From Tetrastigma voinierianum (lineage: Eukaryota > Streptophyta > Magnoliopsida > Vitales > Vitaceae): DNA of 64,000 nt. The notes below the pieces were generated by a model. The model did not search any database and was not told the DNA's origin. It worked only from the letters and a program-made list of their open reading frames with translations. The DNA lies in NCBI GenBank assembly GCA_016808115.1, contig JAEQBH010000992.1, positions 806,001 through 870,000 on the forward strand. Direction: 5' to 3'. Position numbers and translations under genes: made by a program. Positions 1 through 11,944 of the stretch are shown in pieces; positions within the stretch are counted from its first letter, which is position 1; the number at the start of each line of letters is the position of its first letter.

Positions 1-645
1 CCCTTAAAAATGGGAATAAAATGCAAGTAGGAGAAAATCCTACCTCTTGGAGTTTGTCAACTGCAAACACAGGGTCCACGCGCGTAGCTTTGCTCCGCGT
101 AGAGCGATTTCACTTGCTGCTCGGTCCACTTGGCCCAGTGATCGCCGGGATCTTAGAGAAGCACTCTCTCTCTTAAACTCTCAATACGCTCCTCTCACAT
201 GAGTTTTCTGATGCTTCCTAGTTTTTCTCTTTTTGCCCTTTTGATTAAATAGAAGGCAACATTCCGCATTTCATTTATTCTCGTTTAATCACTTTGATGA
301 TTAATTCCTTCTTTCTCGGGTTTTGACATTCGGCACCTCGGTAGTCTATTTCGTCATTTCTCTACTCATCACAGCCTTAAGTGCGTAGGTACATGTTATA
401 TGCGCTTTCGTCGCGTAATCGATTCTGGCGGCGATCTCGCCGGCGATCGCAGAAATTTCCAGTATCTCGGCCAAGTGCGAAATTTGCGTGCTAACTAGAT
501 TTCCACGAGGGCGATTTCAACGGTGCAATCCAGTTTAGTCATGCGAGATCTAGGGAATTGATACGGACTTTTAAATAATTTATAATTTGTAATCAAAATT
601 ACGATTTTGCCCTTATTAGAAATTTGGAATTTACCGGGTCTTGCG
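1..645 (-). mobile_element. Family-T LTR, partial (window-edge fragment)
   Basis: Read on the minus strand, this is the 5' part of the same long LTR found at 57258. The end at about 636-645 (gggtcttgcg) is a mutated form of the gggtcttaca that closes the minus-strand copy at 20872, and the 40 bases before it match that copy closely. The other end lies outside the window. It abuts the tail of a different LTR-like repeat (X), so it probably inserted into it. No coding sequence is present. Confidence 0.75.
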
Positions 646-1830
646 TAATATATAAAACCCATGTTGAAGTAGATTAATGAACCTTAATTGAATGTATACG
701 AGAAATGAAAATATACATATATGTATTGTATATTTATTAAATTAAAAAAATGATACAAAGGCATGATTTAAGAAAAATATGACTTACTTAAAGCGAAATG
801 AAGAGATAAGCGTAATAGAACCCTTTAGGTATGAAAATGCTTGAGCGCGTTGTTTTATCATCGCGTGAGTGCCAGAGTGAACAAGTATAAAGGAAAGACT
901 GACGATTCAAAGTCAGCGTCGAGGCCTCCACAGGAGTTGAGTAAGCTCAGATACTGCGTTAAATGAAATATATTTGGCCTTTTTGTATAAACTCTCTTAT
1001 TTTGTTTTGTAAATATTTTGGTATTGAAAACGGGCATAATGTCGTAATGTATAAAAATTATTAAATGGACAAAATGGGCATGTAGTCTGCATATTTGTGG
1101 AAAATGTGTATTGAAAACAAAATTAGTGGGCCCCCATTGGGTTGAATTAGTATATCTGAATATATTTTTCGCAAAAATGATATCATACTTTACAAAATGA
1201 GCGTTGAAAATGTGTTTCTTAACAACAAAAAAGAAAAAGAAATTCGATTCGAAGAGGACGGCGTCAGTCAGGTCGACCTCTGGTTTAGATTAGGTAGGCG
1301 GCCTTGAGCCACCACAATCATGGATTGGGACTATTACCAGCTGGTTAATAGATAAAAAAATTTGCTTCAACTCAGATAATGGTGAACGCACTATACCATT
1401 AGTCCTTCCAAATATATTTTAATGACATTTGTTTGTAGTCTGACAGCCAACAAGGAAGGGTGGGGTCAATTCTAGACGAGTTTATAGGTTTGCTCATGAA
1501 ATCAACAACACTAATTAGATGATTCAGACGCATATTTACAAGCAGAACAAAATATCATTTGAATCAAAATGAGACAAAATGGAAATAATACAAGAGTTCT
1601 ATTCTCTTGCATGAAATCAACACAGAAACTCTAGGGTTCCCGAAAATAAAGAAAAGGCAAAGGAAAGAAAAGCGAAATAAACTGTCTTAATTAGGAGTCT
1701 GTCCATTACGGAGTTATCGACAATACTTATTATATTAAGTGAATACTTTACGTTATATTAAACTAATACCTACAACACTCTTAGATTGAGAAGGAAAGGG
1801 TTTATAGACCATTCCATTAAGGTAGTACCT
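646..1830 (+). repeat. Repeat X, copy 1 (tail of a long LTR plus shared flank)
   Basis: About 1.15 kb from roughly 675 is repeated in the same orientation at about 37816-38963, with substitutions and small indels throughout. The first half, to about 1302, ends in a degenerate GC-rich motif (aggtaggcggcc) that corresponds to the gtccgatggggcggcg end of the second copy. That looks like the 3' end of a Del/Tekay-type LTR. The second half (from about 1303) is AT-rich and has no recognised product. Homology to the second copy stops at the phrase cattaaggtagt near 1830. Confidence 0.7.
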
Positions 1831-3200
1831 GATATTGTTAAGGTAGTACCTAATGCATATTGATGTCGTACCTACAGATTGTTAGATTAGTACTTGGAAA
1901 AGTAAGTTAGCAAGGAGTAAACATTACACAAACGTAATAAAACCAAGTGGTACTAATGTATCAAATTAATCTTGCAATCACTTTTATTTTGCGACCACTC
2001 ACATCCATCAACGAGAAGGCGATTTTCAAGAAACTAAAGCTCAAATTCGACTTTTCCCCTTACCTATAGGAAAGATGCAGAAGCGGGAAAGGGGCTTGAA
2101 AAATAGAGACCAACTGCGGCCACGATAGGGTTGCTTGTTTTTAGTTTAAAACAAATCTGATACTCAACAAACAATTTAGGGATTTTTTTTTTCTTTTGTT
2201 TTAAGGATCAAGAAGATGAAGACGAGAAAAAAAAAAAGAAATACAAAGTTAGGGGAAGATGAAAGACAGAGTTAGGATTGGCTGCTATTCCTTTGATGAT
2301 TTCTTATTTGTATTCCAATTGAAATATTAGTTGGATTACTAAAAAGGTCATTTTAGGAAATTTTTATATACTCATCAATTTTATTCCTTAAAGACAACTA
2401 TTTTTTATTGAAATGTGTTTAAAGATTTATTGAAATGTGTTAAAAGAATGCAATTCAAATTCTTGGTACCTACTTTGCTTTTATTTTAAAATAAACTAAA
2501 GCACAATTGTCCCTATTCTATATCCTATTAGAACAAGTGATCAGAGGTTTCCTAAGTCAAAAAGGTGCTGCGCATACATGACATGTCTCCTATTTGAAAG
2601 ATGATATTCCTGATTTTTCTCCATAAATGCTATAATAAAAGATGATATTCTTGCAGGGAGTAGATGAGGCCTGCCTTTCTGCTTCTGGAGAGATTTTATA
2701 TAGATAGGTATGCCACGTGTCGTTCTTCTATTCGCCCTTCTTGATGCTGTAGGAATCAGAGTTATTTATTATGCTTGGATATATACCTCATCAATTTCAA
2801 TCAAAAGGTTTTCAGCTCAAAAAGACGAGTTTTATCCTAAAATAATATATATATTTTTTATAGAAAATATCATTTTAATATATTATTTAATGTTCAAACT
2901 AGTATCTAAGAGTGTATTAATCATCAAGGTTTTAACTTCAAATTTAAAATCATAATCAATAAATATGATCTTTAACTTAAAAATTTTATAAACCTTGTCG
3001 ATAACTATTAATTTAACTTAAAAAAATTTAAAATAATAATCATTGACTATTGGTTTGATGAAAACATACTAATTTTGATATTTTTTTTAAAAAAATATTA
3101 TTTTGTAACAAAACTTCAAAAAGACTAAATATTCAATATGCTATTATTACTCTTCAGACTATTAGAACTGGTGGCCATTTGTTCTTGACTCTTTCCAGTC
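1831..3200. other. AT-rich intergenic stretch, nothing recognised
   Basis: This stretch lies between repeat X and the UGT pseudogene promoter. It is AT-rich with many homopolymer runs. An 81-codon open frame at 2710-2955 has no recognisable motif and a low-complexity, AT-driven composition, so I do not call it a gene. No RNA gene or transposon end was recognised. Confidence 0.6.
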
Positions 3201-3214
3201 TCCTAATAATATAG

Positions 3215-3222
3215 TATAAATA
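3215..3222 (+). promoter_or_regulatory. Candidate TATA box of the UGT pseudogene
   Basis: TATAAATA lies about 230 bases before the UGT start codon in an AT-rich context. It is the best core-promoter match upstream of the gene, but in DNA this AT-rich it could occur by chance. Confidence 0.3.
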
Positions 3223-3447
3223 ATTCTATAAATATTGAATTATATGGTTCATTAAAGAAATGAAATAGAGGGATACATGCTATTGTCTTCTCTGTAAACC
3301 AGCACAGCCGCATCATCTACCATCATTATTCTTCTCCAAGTCAAGACCACATGGGCTAGACTTATACATATGCATCCAGTGTTTAATCCCACTGAAAATG
3401 CGAAAATTAATTTCTCAGATTACTCTTTGTTAGCAAGCTAGTGATCC

Positions 3448-4873
3448 ATGATGAAGAAAGTAGAGCTTATCTTTGTTCCATTCCCAACCATAGGACACCT
3501 TGTATCAACTGCTGGAGTTGCTAAACTTCTTGTTGGGAGAGACGACCGCTTCTCCGTCACTCTCCTCATCATGAAGCTACCAATGGAGCACTCTGCCGTA
3601 ACCAACTATATCCATTCTGTCTCTGCTTCTGCTTCCGATTCCATTCGATTCCTCCACCTTCCCGAAACCGACTCGGATTCATCCAATTCCAACCCGCCGT
3701 CATCATCCCCTACTGTCGTCTTCTTCAATATGACTGAAAGGCAGAAACCTCTAGTAAGGGATGCTGTTCACCAGCTGATCATCACTCGGTCCGAGTCGGG
3801 TCGACTCGCTGGGATTGTGGTCGATCTGCTTTGCACTTCCATGATGGATGTCGCTCGTGAAGTGGGTGTTCCTTCCTACGTCTTTTTCACGTCTGGTGCC
3901 GCCTGCCTCTCTTTCATGTTCCATTTTCAAGCCCTCGAGGACCACCACCATGGCCATGGCGTGGATGTTACTGAGTTACCCGAGTTGGCGATCCCGGGTT
4001 TTGTCAACCCGGTTCCTACTCGAGTCTTACCTGCTACAACAGTGGATAAGGAGGGTGGTGGAGCCACGGCTTTCCTCAACCGAGTACGGAGGTTTAGAGA
4101 GGCTAAGGGTATTCTAGTAAACACATTTGTGGAGCTAGAATCCCATGCAGTCAACTCCTTTGTCGATGGTACAACCCCTCCCGTTTACCCGGTAGGGCCT
4201 ACGGTAATTTACATCGTCATACGAAGAAAGATGGCGACTTGGATGTCGTTCAATGGCTCGATGATCATTTGCATCGTACGTGGGTGTTTACATGTTTGAT
4301 GGCGTCGGGCATTGTGTGGACCAAATCGAGAGATTGCAAATGGGGGCGAGAATGAGTGACGTAATTTCTTGTGGGTCCTCAAATGACCCCCGCAGAGTAA
4401 AATCGAAATGCCTAGTGACTATACCAATTTTGAGGAAGTTCTACCTAAAGGGTTCTTAGATCGTACCTACAAAATCGAGGATAAATTAGATGAGGCACCA
4501 GCGGTACATCTGGCAGCGCGATAGGAGGATTTGTATCTCATTGTGGATGGAATTCTACGTTAGAAAGTATATGGTATGGTGTTCCTGTAGCTACGTGGCC
4601 AATGTATGCCGAGCAACAATTGAATGCATTTCAAATAGTGAAAGAGTTAGGGTTAGGGATAGAGGTGGGTTGGATTACAACAAGGAGACCAGCGATCTTG
4701 TTCATGCACAAGAGATTGAGGATGGAATAAGAATTTTGATGGTCAACAGTAATAACATCAGAAAGAAGAGGGCAGAGATGAAAGAAAAGTGTATGAAGGC
4801 CTTGACAGAAGGAGGATCTTCAAGCTCTAGCATAGAACGTCTGATCAAAGACATGATATACAATATCTCATGA
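3448..4873 (+). pseudogene. UDP-glycosyltransferase (UGT71-like) pseudogene
   Basis: Family-1 UGTs transfer sugar from UDP-sugars to small acceptors in the cytosol. The N-terminal half is open from 3448: it begins MMKKVELIFVPFPTIGHLVS, with the conserved catalytic-type His in PTIGHL and a later VDLLCTSMMDVA segment typical of the UGT71 group. After the VYPVGPT segment (about 4200) the frame breaks. Recognisable UGT pieces then follow in changing frames: a DLDVVQWLDD stretch at 4218-4260, an EEVLPKGFLDRTYKI stretch at 4402-4480, the PSPG core GGFVSHCGWNSTLES with YGVPVATWPMYAEQQ from 4521, and the C-terminus LDYNKETSDL to the stop at 4873. Reading frames go 1, 0, 1, 0, 2, so at least four indels are needed. 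The start of the PSPG box (the WAPQ region) and the FCFGS-like loop are also degraded. Total length, about 475 codons, matches an intronless UGT. It is a clear relic; the subfamily is my inference. Confidence 0.88.
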
Positions 4874-4993
4874 ATACCAACTAGTAAAGAAAGGTGCGAA
4901 GAAGGAAAAGTTAATAAGTTCTTAAAATGTTTATTTCAGTTGCTTTTTTTTAGTGATATGTAGGTTAGAGTGTCATGCACAAATTGACTCGAA

Positions 4994-5036
4994 AATAAAG
5001 TTGAAAGAAATGTATGATCTTCTTATTTTGAATAAA
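4994..5036 (+). terminator. Candidate polyadenylation signals of the UGT pseudogene
   Basis: Two AATAAA hexamers, at 4994-4999 and 5031-5036, lie 120-165 bases after the UGT stop codon in an AT-rich stretch. This is a plausible near-upstream element for polyadenylation, but the motif is common in such DNA. Confidence 0.35.
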
Positions 5037-5125
5037 AGTCAGAGTACCATATGTTATACCTTATGTAACAATTTTATTTTAATGTTAGATGATTTGTTCA
5101 AGGATGTGGAAGAGGACAAAAAATT

Positions 5126-5177
5126 ATTAAATAGTTTTAATTATTTAAAATTTGTAATATTGTTGGTAGATTAAATA
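5126..5177. repeat. Short AT-rich island shared with the CACTA-like block
   Basis: The sequence from attaaatagttttaatt onward recurs at about 53590-53650 with a 36-base identical core, and in more diverged form at about 26995-27050. In the other two places it sits just before a TA microsatellite and a CACTACAAG terminus. Here it lies 250 bases downstream of the UGT stop and 130 bases before the Athila-like insertion. Confidence 0.6.
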
Positions 5178-5723
5178 TTGTATGGACCCAAACCTGATTT
5201 GAGGCCCATTAAAAATGGGCTTAGATCAAGCTTACGGACCATCAAACAAAATCGGGCGAGTTTAAAGTGAATTTGTGGATCATTTGGAAGTGCTTGTTTT
5301 ATACTTATGTGATCGGGAATTAGATCATGCATGCATTCTAGCCACAATTTCTATGTGTTTTTATAGCTCGACTTGCATGATTCACACTTTCATGCTACTA
5401 ATATTAGCTAATCCCTATACTATAATGTTTCATAGAACATGGTGATATTGGAATAAAAGGAAGCTAATAATGAGGAAGAACCAGCGAGAAAGCGATAAAG
5501 AAGTCGAGTTATTGCCTTGGGTATGCAAGCGGCCCGAGGAGACCCGGCTGCGCGGCGTAGCGACCCGCGACCTTGAAGGGAACCCTGCGCGCAACAAGCA
5601 CAGATGCGGTTATGATCGCCGGTGTGGGCGCCGGCTCCGCCGTCGCGGCGTAACAGGTCTCCCCATTCCAAAATGGGAGCTGCCCAAAGGTATGATTTTA
5701 CGGGCCATTGATGGGCGGTTGAG

Positions 5724-5731
5724 TATAAAAG
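5724..5731 (+). promoter_or_regulatory. TATA box of the E1 5' LTR
   Basis: TATAAAAG follows the GC-rich motif cluster and is conserved at the same place in the 3' LTR (22976, TATAAAAAG). The reversed LTR has the mutated form TATGAAAAG near 10240. Position and conservation support it as the retrotransposon promoter. Confidence 0.65.
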
Positions 5732-6148
5732 GGCTGATTTCAAGGCAAGAGGAGTTGGGACGGAGCGAGATAGGAATGCGGATAAGAGAGCTTGGCGGAG
5801 ACGGATTTCGAGAGATCTCGAAGATGGCTTCTTCTGTATTTATTTCCTTAATTTGTTTAGTGTTGAAAATCTTTCAGTCTGTAATGAAATCACTATGAAC
5901 TAACTTTTCTCTCTAGGGTTTTGTCAACCCTAACCGCACCGTTATGGATTAATACTTTAATTGTGGTTTATTTAATATCGATATGAATTTCTATGATTGT
6001 TTTACTCTTGAATTTAATCACGTGTTATTATTTGGCGATTATGGCATGCTAATGCTATGAGTGCGATATCGAGATGATGACTCGTAGGGACATGGGAGTA
6101 AAGCGACACTTGGTGTCGGGGGAATAGAGATATCCGCGTTCAGTGTAG

Positions 6149-7557
6149 TGCTTCATCACGATTAGTATGCACAATTCTATTCCCCAATGTAGAATCTTGA
6201 TTGTCCGGCTTGTTGTAATATTGTGGTATTCCACGAGGTCATTTCCCACGAAGTGGTCTAATTTTATCGACCAGTGATAGGAGCTATTCTCGATAAAGGG
6301 TATGATTTAAAGGAATTGTAAGGTTGTGTTGGTTGGTGAATGGTTGATTAGTTTGAATGTTTTAAAATAGAAAGACAATTCTTTGGGATTTTAGGGTTCC
6401 AACTCCTCTGATCATATGAAATTTACTCTTATTTTATAAACTCATCCCAAGAACCATTGATAAACGGTCTTTGATGGAGGATTTATCTTTAAATGCTCTT
6501 TGGAAAATAAAGATGATCGAGTAATACTAAACACTTGTTCTCGATTATCTGAACCCTTAGCTTGCATTCATGATCAAGCCTGGCGTGTCATAGGGATATC
6601 TCGTTAACACGTTGTCGAGGGAATCTTGACTAGGTTACAACTCTTACGCACAGTGATTAATATTACCTGATCCATTGAAGATCAAAGAGAGGAATTGAAG
6701 GACTATACCTTAATCGAGGGTGAGTTTCCCCGATAGTTCAATGATGAGGTTTAGAGCTCCATAAAACTTATAAGAACAATTATAATTAAAGAAGCGATTA
6801 ATCATAAAGCGGTGCCTTTGAAATCGAGAATTCACTTGTAAGGCGAGGAAGGATGAATAGAGATATTAGGATTTAAAGCGAGATAAGTATTTACTGCTGA
6901 GAAGATTCTGGCAGCTTGAATCAAAACTTCCCGATAGAAAGAAATCTTAAATGCGGATCTCTGAGTTCCAACTTCAAAATGGAGAGAAAACTCTTCTCCC
7001 TTTCAAACCTAAACCACAAGTAAAAAAAACTCCCATTACTTGTGTCTCTTTGCTTTATACCCTCGATGTGATTTTCCCATTTGGTTCATTGTGAAGTGCC
7101 CTCGCGTGCGATCGAATTTACGGCCCGATCTACTTAATTCCCATGCGGTTGTGGAGTACACATTAGTGATGTGCCGTGCTGATTTGCCTTGTCAATTTTT
7201 GATCTGAGTTATGCCCAGGTGATGTGGGTTGTCTGGGTACAATGCTGCCTTGCCCTTTTTATCTGAGTTGTCTTGGTACACATGAATGATGTCTGGGGTA
7301 CACTTGAATCCTACAGTGCTTTCCTTGTATTCTTGGGAGTTCAGAGACTTCATCAATTGTTCGCAGTATCCTTAATGCTTCATATTGGCTTCAGGACATA
7401 CATCCTTGTACACTTCGTTCTAGACTGAAAGACACTGCCTGAAGTGCAAAACATAGAAGATATTAAAGTACCTATCCTTATGCCAATTGTGGGTAGCTTG
7501 TAGTTTCGTGTGCTAAATTCTACTATAATTATTACTACCGAATGTGTATTCATCTCA
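6149..7557. mobile_element. 1.41-kb solo-LTR-like insertion in the E1 5' LTR
   Basis: The other two E1 LTRs run straight through this point (gtgtagcac). Here 1409 bp is inserted between two copies of the pentamer tgtag (6144-6148 and 7558-7562). The insert starts TG and ends CA, the hallmarks of an LTR, and shows no coding sequence. The family is not one I recognise. Orientation is unknown. Confidence 0.7.
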
Positions 7558-8008
7558 TGTAGCACTAGGTTTGCACATTCATGCCATCTCGAAGTCAGGG
7601 TCGAAGCAAGATACGATACACCCCCGCTTAGTGAGATAGGCGGTTATATCTTAGAGAGAATGTTTTGTAGACCTGATCAACTTCGCTAACATAAATCATG
7701 TATTTATATTAATAAATGCGCTATCTAGGGTAAAATCGATTAGGTGTGGCGGTGAAGGCAAAACCCTAGTTTTCGTTAATACCTTAAGCCCAGAAATTTT
7801 AATATTGGAAACATTTAATTAGTTAAATTATTTTTAGTCGCTATAATTTGGATCCAGTATTATCTAGGTCACTAAATCGAGTGCCAGCATGCTTCTCTTC
7901 GTGGGAGCGACCTTGACTAGCCACTGCTTTAGCATTGAACTCGGCGTGTATACTTGCCACGCATGGTGCGTTTTTACGACTTTACATACTCACTTTTAGC
8001 GCCGTCGA

Positions 8009-8033
8009 GTTTTTGCGCCGTTGCGAGGAAGCA
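8009..8033 (+). promoter_or_regulatory. E1 primer-binding site (tRNA-Asp type)
   Basis: Immediately after the LTR end comes gtttttgcgccgttgcgagg. This is a slightly mutated version of the TGGCGCCGTTGCCGGGG sequence used by Athila/Tat elements as a primer site for an Asp-type tRNA. Confidence 0.7.
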
Positions 8034-8419
8034 GATGTTGATATTGACAACCATGCCATAGATTGTACTTTGGATCAATTTTATTTTATTTAGTTCTTTT
8101 TACTTATTAATTGTTTTTTATTATCCTTCATTTTTTAGGTATGCCTTATTTCATACGTGGCATGGCAGTCTTGACTTCCATACTTGTGATTTCGAAAGCA
8201 CTTAGTGTGCATGCGAAAGAGAAGATCGTAGAGATTACTTCCATTCGATCCCCAGACGAAACGGACATTACATCGATTACATAGAAGCACATGACCCGTT
8301 TTGAAATCATGCAAAACCAAAGGATGGAAGAACGAGTTCAAGAAAGGAATGAACCACGGCGGATCATAATGGACATAATTATAGAGGTAGATACGATCGG
8401 TATGCAACGATAATCGCAT

Positions 8420-9350
8420 ATGCTACTTGAGGAGTTTGCCTTACCACCTATAGTTGTTCAGTTAGATATACGAAGAACACCCATTCAAGCGAACAACTTA
8501 TTTGAAAGGTGGCTTTCTGCCAAATGCTCCACGATATCTGGAGTTCATGGGTTACTTTAGTGAGAATTGGAATGCACGTCGTGAGAGTTTTATTGAAGTC
8601 TAGCGACCGCGATCAAGAATAATGGAGTAACGAAGAAGCTCAGTTAGATTTTATTCCCTCTTGTCACTTAGCGGCAAGGCTAACATTGGTTGACTAGCCA
8701 ACCGCGGATTCAATCTCGTGGAATGACTTAGTGCGAATTTATGATTCAAAATTTTTCCCACTCATGAATCGCCTGGCTTAGGTGCGAAATTAACACATTC
8801 AGATAATTCGAGGGGGAGAACTAGGTCGAAGCATGGGAGAGATTTCATGAGTTACTGAAGCGATGCCCACATCATAGGTTGACTAGGTAGATACAGGTGC
8901 ACACGTTTTATAACGGTTTAAGCGATTCAGCTAGGACAATCATTGATGCCTCGGCGGAGGTGCCGCGATGAAAAACTACGGATCGAAGCTTAGGATATTG
9001 GAGGATAACCACTAATTCTAATCGGTGGCCTCGAGATAGATCCCAGCACCACAGAAGCCCTTGGCGAACAACCTGAGAAGTTCTCAGTAATTTAGTAAAC
9101 CATGTCGCGTAGTTAACTAAAGCATTTCTGTTCTGAAGCGACAGGCACGGTGAATGCGATTCGAATAACCCTCGGGAGATCTGAGTCTTGTGGAGAATGA
9201 CATAGTCTTATGGATTGTCGGTGGGCGGATGACAATGGGCGGGCAGTGTGTGATCGGAATCGACAATTAGGGATATTATGGAGTAATACATATCGGAGGC
9301 AGTCTGGGAATCGGAATCGAATCGGGGCCCGGGGTTGGAGGTAGAATGTC
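8420..9350 (+). pseudogene. E1 gag, N-terminal and capsid part (broken)
   Basis: Gag forms the virus-like particle. In shifting frames I read EEFALPPIVVQLDIRRTPIQ at about 8425, then a capsid segment with EAWERFHELLKRCPHH (8838-8885), the phrase VHTFYNGL, an ARTIIDAS segment, and a NSNRWPRDRS segment near 9020. These are close to the equivalent region of E2 (41270-41900) and to Athila/Tat gag in general. A zinc-knuckle remnant, SESCGE-HSLMDC, sits at 9183-9218; its first Cys has become Ser and a stop interrupts it. Several in-frame stops make it non-functional. The downstream part of gag resumes at 13256, after the reversed segment. Confidence 0.78.
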
Positions 9351-9389
9351 TTGGAGCCAACCCATATACCCACACAGAAAAAAAAAACT

Positions 9390-10667
9390 TGACGGGTTGA
9401 AAGTAAGGCATTCTTAAAAGTTGGTAAAATCTGGAGACCGTCTGCGCATAAATATACGCGTCGAGTTCACGTAGTGTAGTGGCTAGTCAAGTATCATTCC
9501 CATGAAGAGAAGCGTGCTAAGTACTAATTTAGTGACCTAGACAATATTTGGATCCAGTCTTATAGTGAATTACGAATAAATTAACTGAATTAAAGAAAGC
9601 CTAATACAAAAAATTTGAGTTTAAAGGTAATAAAACTAGGGTTTGCCACACCACACGATGGATTTTACCTAGATAGTGCATTTATTTTAATATACAATAT
9701 GATTTTATGTTAGCGGGTTGATCATTCTGAAAATATTCGATATAGCGCTTTATCTCGCTAGTGAGATTGTATTGCATCTCACCGATCCCTTGACTCAGAG
9801 ATGAATGTGCGAACCCCAGTGCTACACAGGCAGCGGGATATCTACATTCCACGATTGACGAGTCTTTGCTACCATGTCCTACGAGGTCATCATCTCTGCT
9901 CGGACTCTAGCATTAGCATGTCATAATTGACCAAATAATAACATGTGATTAAATTCAGGAGCAAAACAACCATAGAAATTCATATCGATATTAAATAAAC
10001 AACAATTAAAGTATTAATCCATAACGGTGCGGTTAGGGTTGACAAAACCGTAAAGAGAAAAGTTAGTTCATAGTGATTTTATTCTGGTGAAGATTTTTCG
10101 ACATTAAGCGATTTAAGAAGAAATCACGGAAGAGTCGTCTTCCCGGTCTCTCGAATCGAGTCACCATGAGCTCTCTCTATCCGTATCTCCTTGTCTTGGT
10201 CTGTCTCAATCCCCCTCTTTCCTCGAATCGCATCCTTTTCATACCCCCGTCGGACCCGTGATAGCTGAAAATCGAACTTTTAATGCTCTCGTTTTGGAAT
10301 AGGAGACCTCGCTCGCGCTGATAGAGGTTTCGCCCTTGACGTACCCGAGGCGATCATGTCGGCGTCGAGGTTCGCGTGGCGTAGGCTCCCTTCGTTGCTG
10401 CGAAGCGCTACGCCACAGCGTGGGTCTCCCTCACATTTGCTATACCAGGCAATCAACTGTACTTCTTTGTGCTTTCTGCTTTGGTTCTTTCCTCATTGTT
10501 AGCTTCCTTTTTTTGTTCCACTTTATCGCCGTGATACATGAAACATTGTTATAGTATAGGGGATTAAGCGCAATATTAGTGAGATATGAATGTGAATCAT
10601 GTGCAAGTTGGGCTATAAAAGCACATAGAAATTGTCTTGGAGTGCATGCATAGTCACTCCGTCGACA
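9390..10667 (-). mobile_element. E1-family LTR, reversed copy
   Basis: It matches the E1 3' LTR in reverse complement over the whole length: it opens near 10667 next to the typical aagcgaagctaagtttgag tract and closes at 9390 with acccgtca. The TATA box is mutated (TATGAAAAG near 10240). Length (1278 bp) agrees with the other copies once the 5' LTR insertion is removed. Confidence 0.8.
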
Positions 10668-11944
10668 CCCTCAAACTTAGCTTCGCTTGTCCCCAGCCAG
10701 AGCAGACTCTAACGGGGCATGCGAGAATAAAGCATAACTAACACGACGATATGGGTCTAGTAATACCATGATACCATAAGAAGAAATTGACATAGACCAG
10801 TTCAAGATCGAGGACTACTGGGATGTTCAACTTTCCAGAATCTGCCAGGTCGATTCTGGGTTGACTAAGCGGTCGACCCCTTTTAGTGCTCAATGGCCTT
10901 TCCCAGGGAGTGAGTCATTGGTTCAAAGTGTGATCTCCAGTGTATAGTTCGACTTCAATACCCCCAAACTTGAATCTAACACTATTTGGAATGACTCAAC
11001 ACGAAGGATGAGAATGCTGATTTATTGCATGACTAGTCCCCAGGAGGTTAACTCTTTAGGACGAGCTTGGAAAATGCCCAGTACAGTGGTTTTAGGTGAG
11101 GGTTCTTAAAACGGGGACCATTGGTGACTCCCTACCAGTTGGTTAAGGGCACCGGGCATTCAGTTCTCTTAGAACTTCACCCCGAACACTCAACCAAACC
11201 TCGAAGTCTTAGACCGTGGAAATCATCCATCCTTTGTCCCATGTAGCGGGCAGTGAAGTCAATGGCTCTCGGCCAGTTGGCTCAGGGCATTAGGCTTTGA
11301 AAAGCCCCTCAAACTGTGCTCGGGATTCCGATTGGATGATCCACTTATTCCAAACCATACCATGTCCTTTTATTTATTTATTAAAATTTTGGGGCTCAAA
11401 GGTGATCCTCTTTTTCTAAGGTGTCCCATCACATAGGTGTTTAACTTTCCAAGGTTTGTAGAACTCTTGCATGGTGAGTCTGGAGTCAAAGCATACCCTG
11501 AAGATCACTTGTGTGTGTCTTGGCGATAGCTATGGAGATTGATTTCTTGATATCTAAAAGGGGCGGCCAGACATGGTTATTCTCAACTTTATAAAATCTG
11601 ATCCAGATTGTCCAACCCAATGTGGGTTCTATTTGTTAAAAACCTGAGCTTCTACTTGATTACTATGTCCTGACTGTCGTGGTCAAGTAGAGTGAGGCCA
11701 GTCAAAGCCAATTACGAAAATCACCATATCGCATGTTGCAGGTGCAAATATGTTGGTACATAGGGACAATGCTCAGTCTTTAAACATGCTAAAACAAACT
11801 AAAACAACCAAAACAATCTAAAACAGACGACAACCTACAACAAGCAAAGATAAAAAAAAACAATAAAAATAAAATAAATATCTTTTGAGCTGACCCGTAT
11901 ACCCACACATACTGAGCTTAAAAATGACAGTGTCCTTAATGACA
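10668..11944 (-). mobile_element. Reversed 3' UTR of the second E1-family copy
   Basis: This non-coding stretch matches E1 21191-22541 in reverse complement. Shared landmarks are the tract next to the LTR (gacaagcgaagctaagtttg), the fixed spacing of agttaacctcc-like phrases, and the phrase tatacccacacat at 11899. No gene is visible. The long untranslated 3' region is typical of Athila-lineage elements. Confidence 0.7.

Larger units (their letters stand above)
5310..8008 (+). mobile_element. E1 5' LTR, interrupted by a 1.4-kb insertion
   Basis: The segment matches the 3' LTR (22542-23849) and the reversed LTR (9390-10667) from tgatcgg at the start to the cactttnagc-ccgtc end. Without the insertion at 6149-7557 it is about 1.29 kb, equal to the other two. 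It carries a TATA box (5724-5731) and a GC-rich stretch at 5525-5655 with ggcgtagcg and cgcggcgtaac motifs that recur before the env-like ORF. Confidence 0.82.

Noticed and set aside
2710..2955. 81-codon frame upstream of the UGT relic
   Set aside because: AT-driven composition, no motif, no homologue recognised, and no promoter logic.
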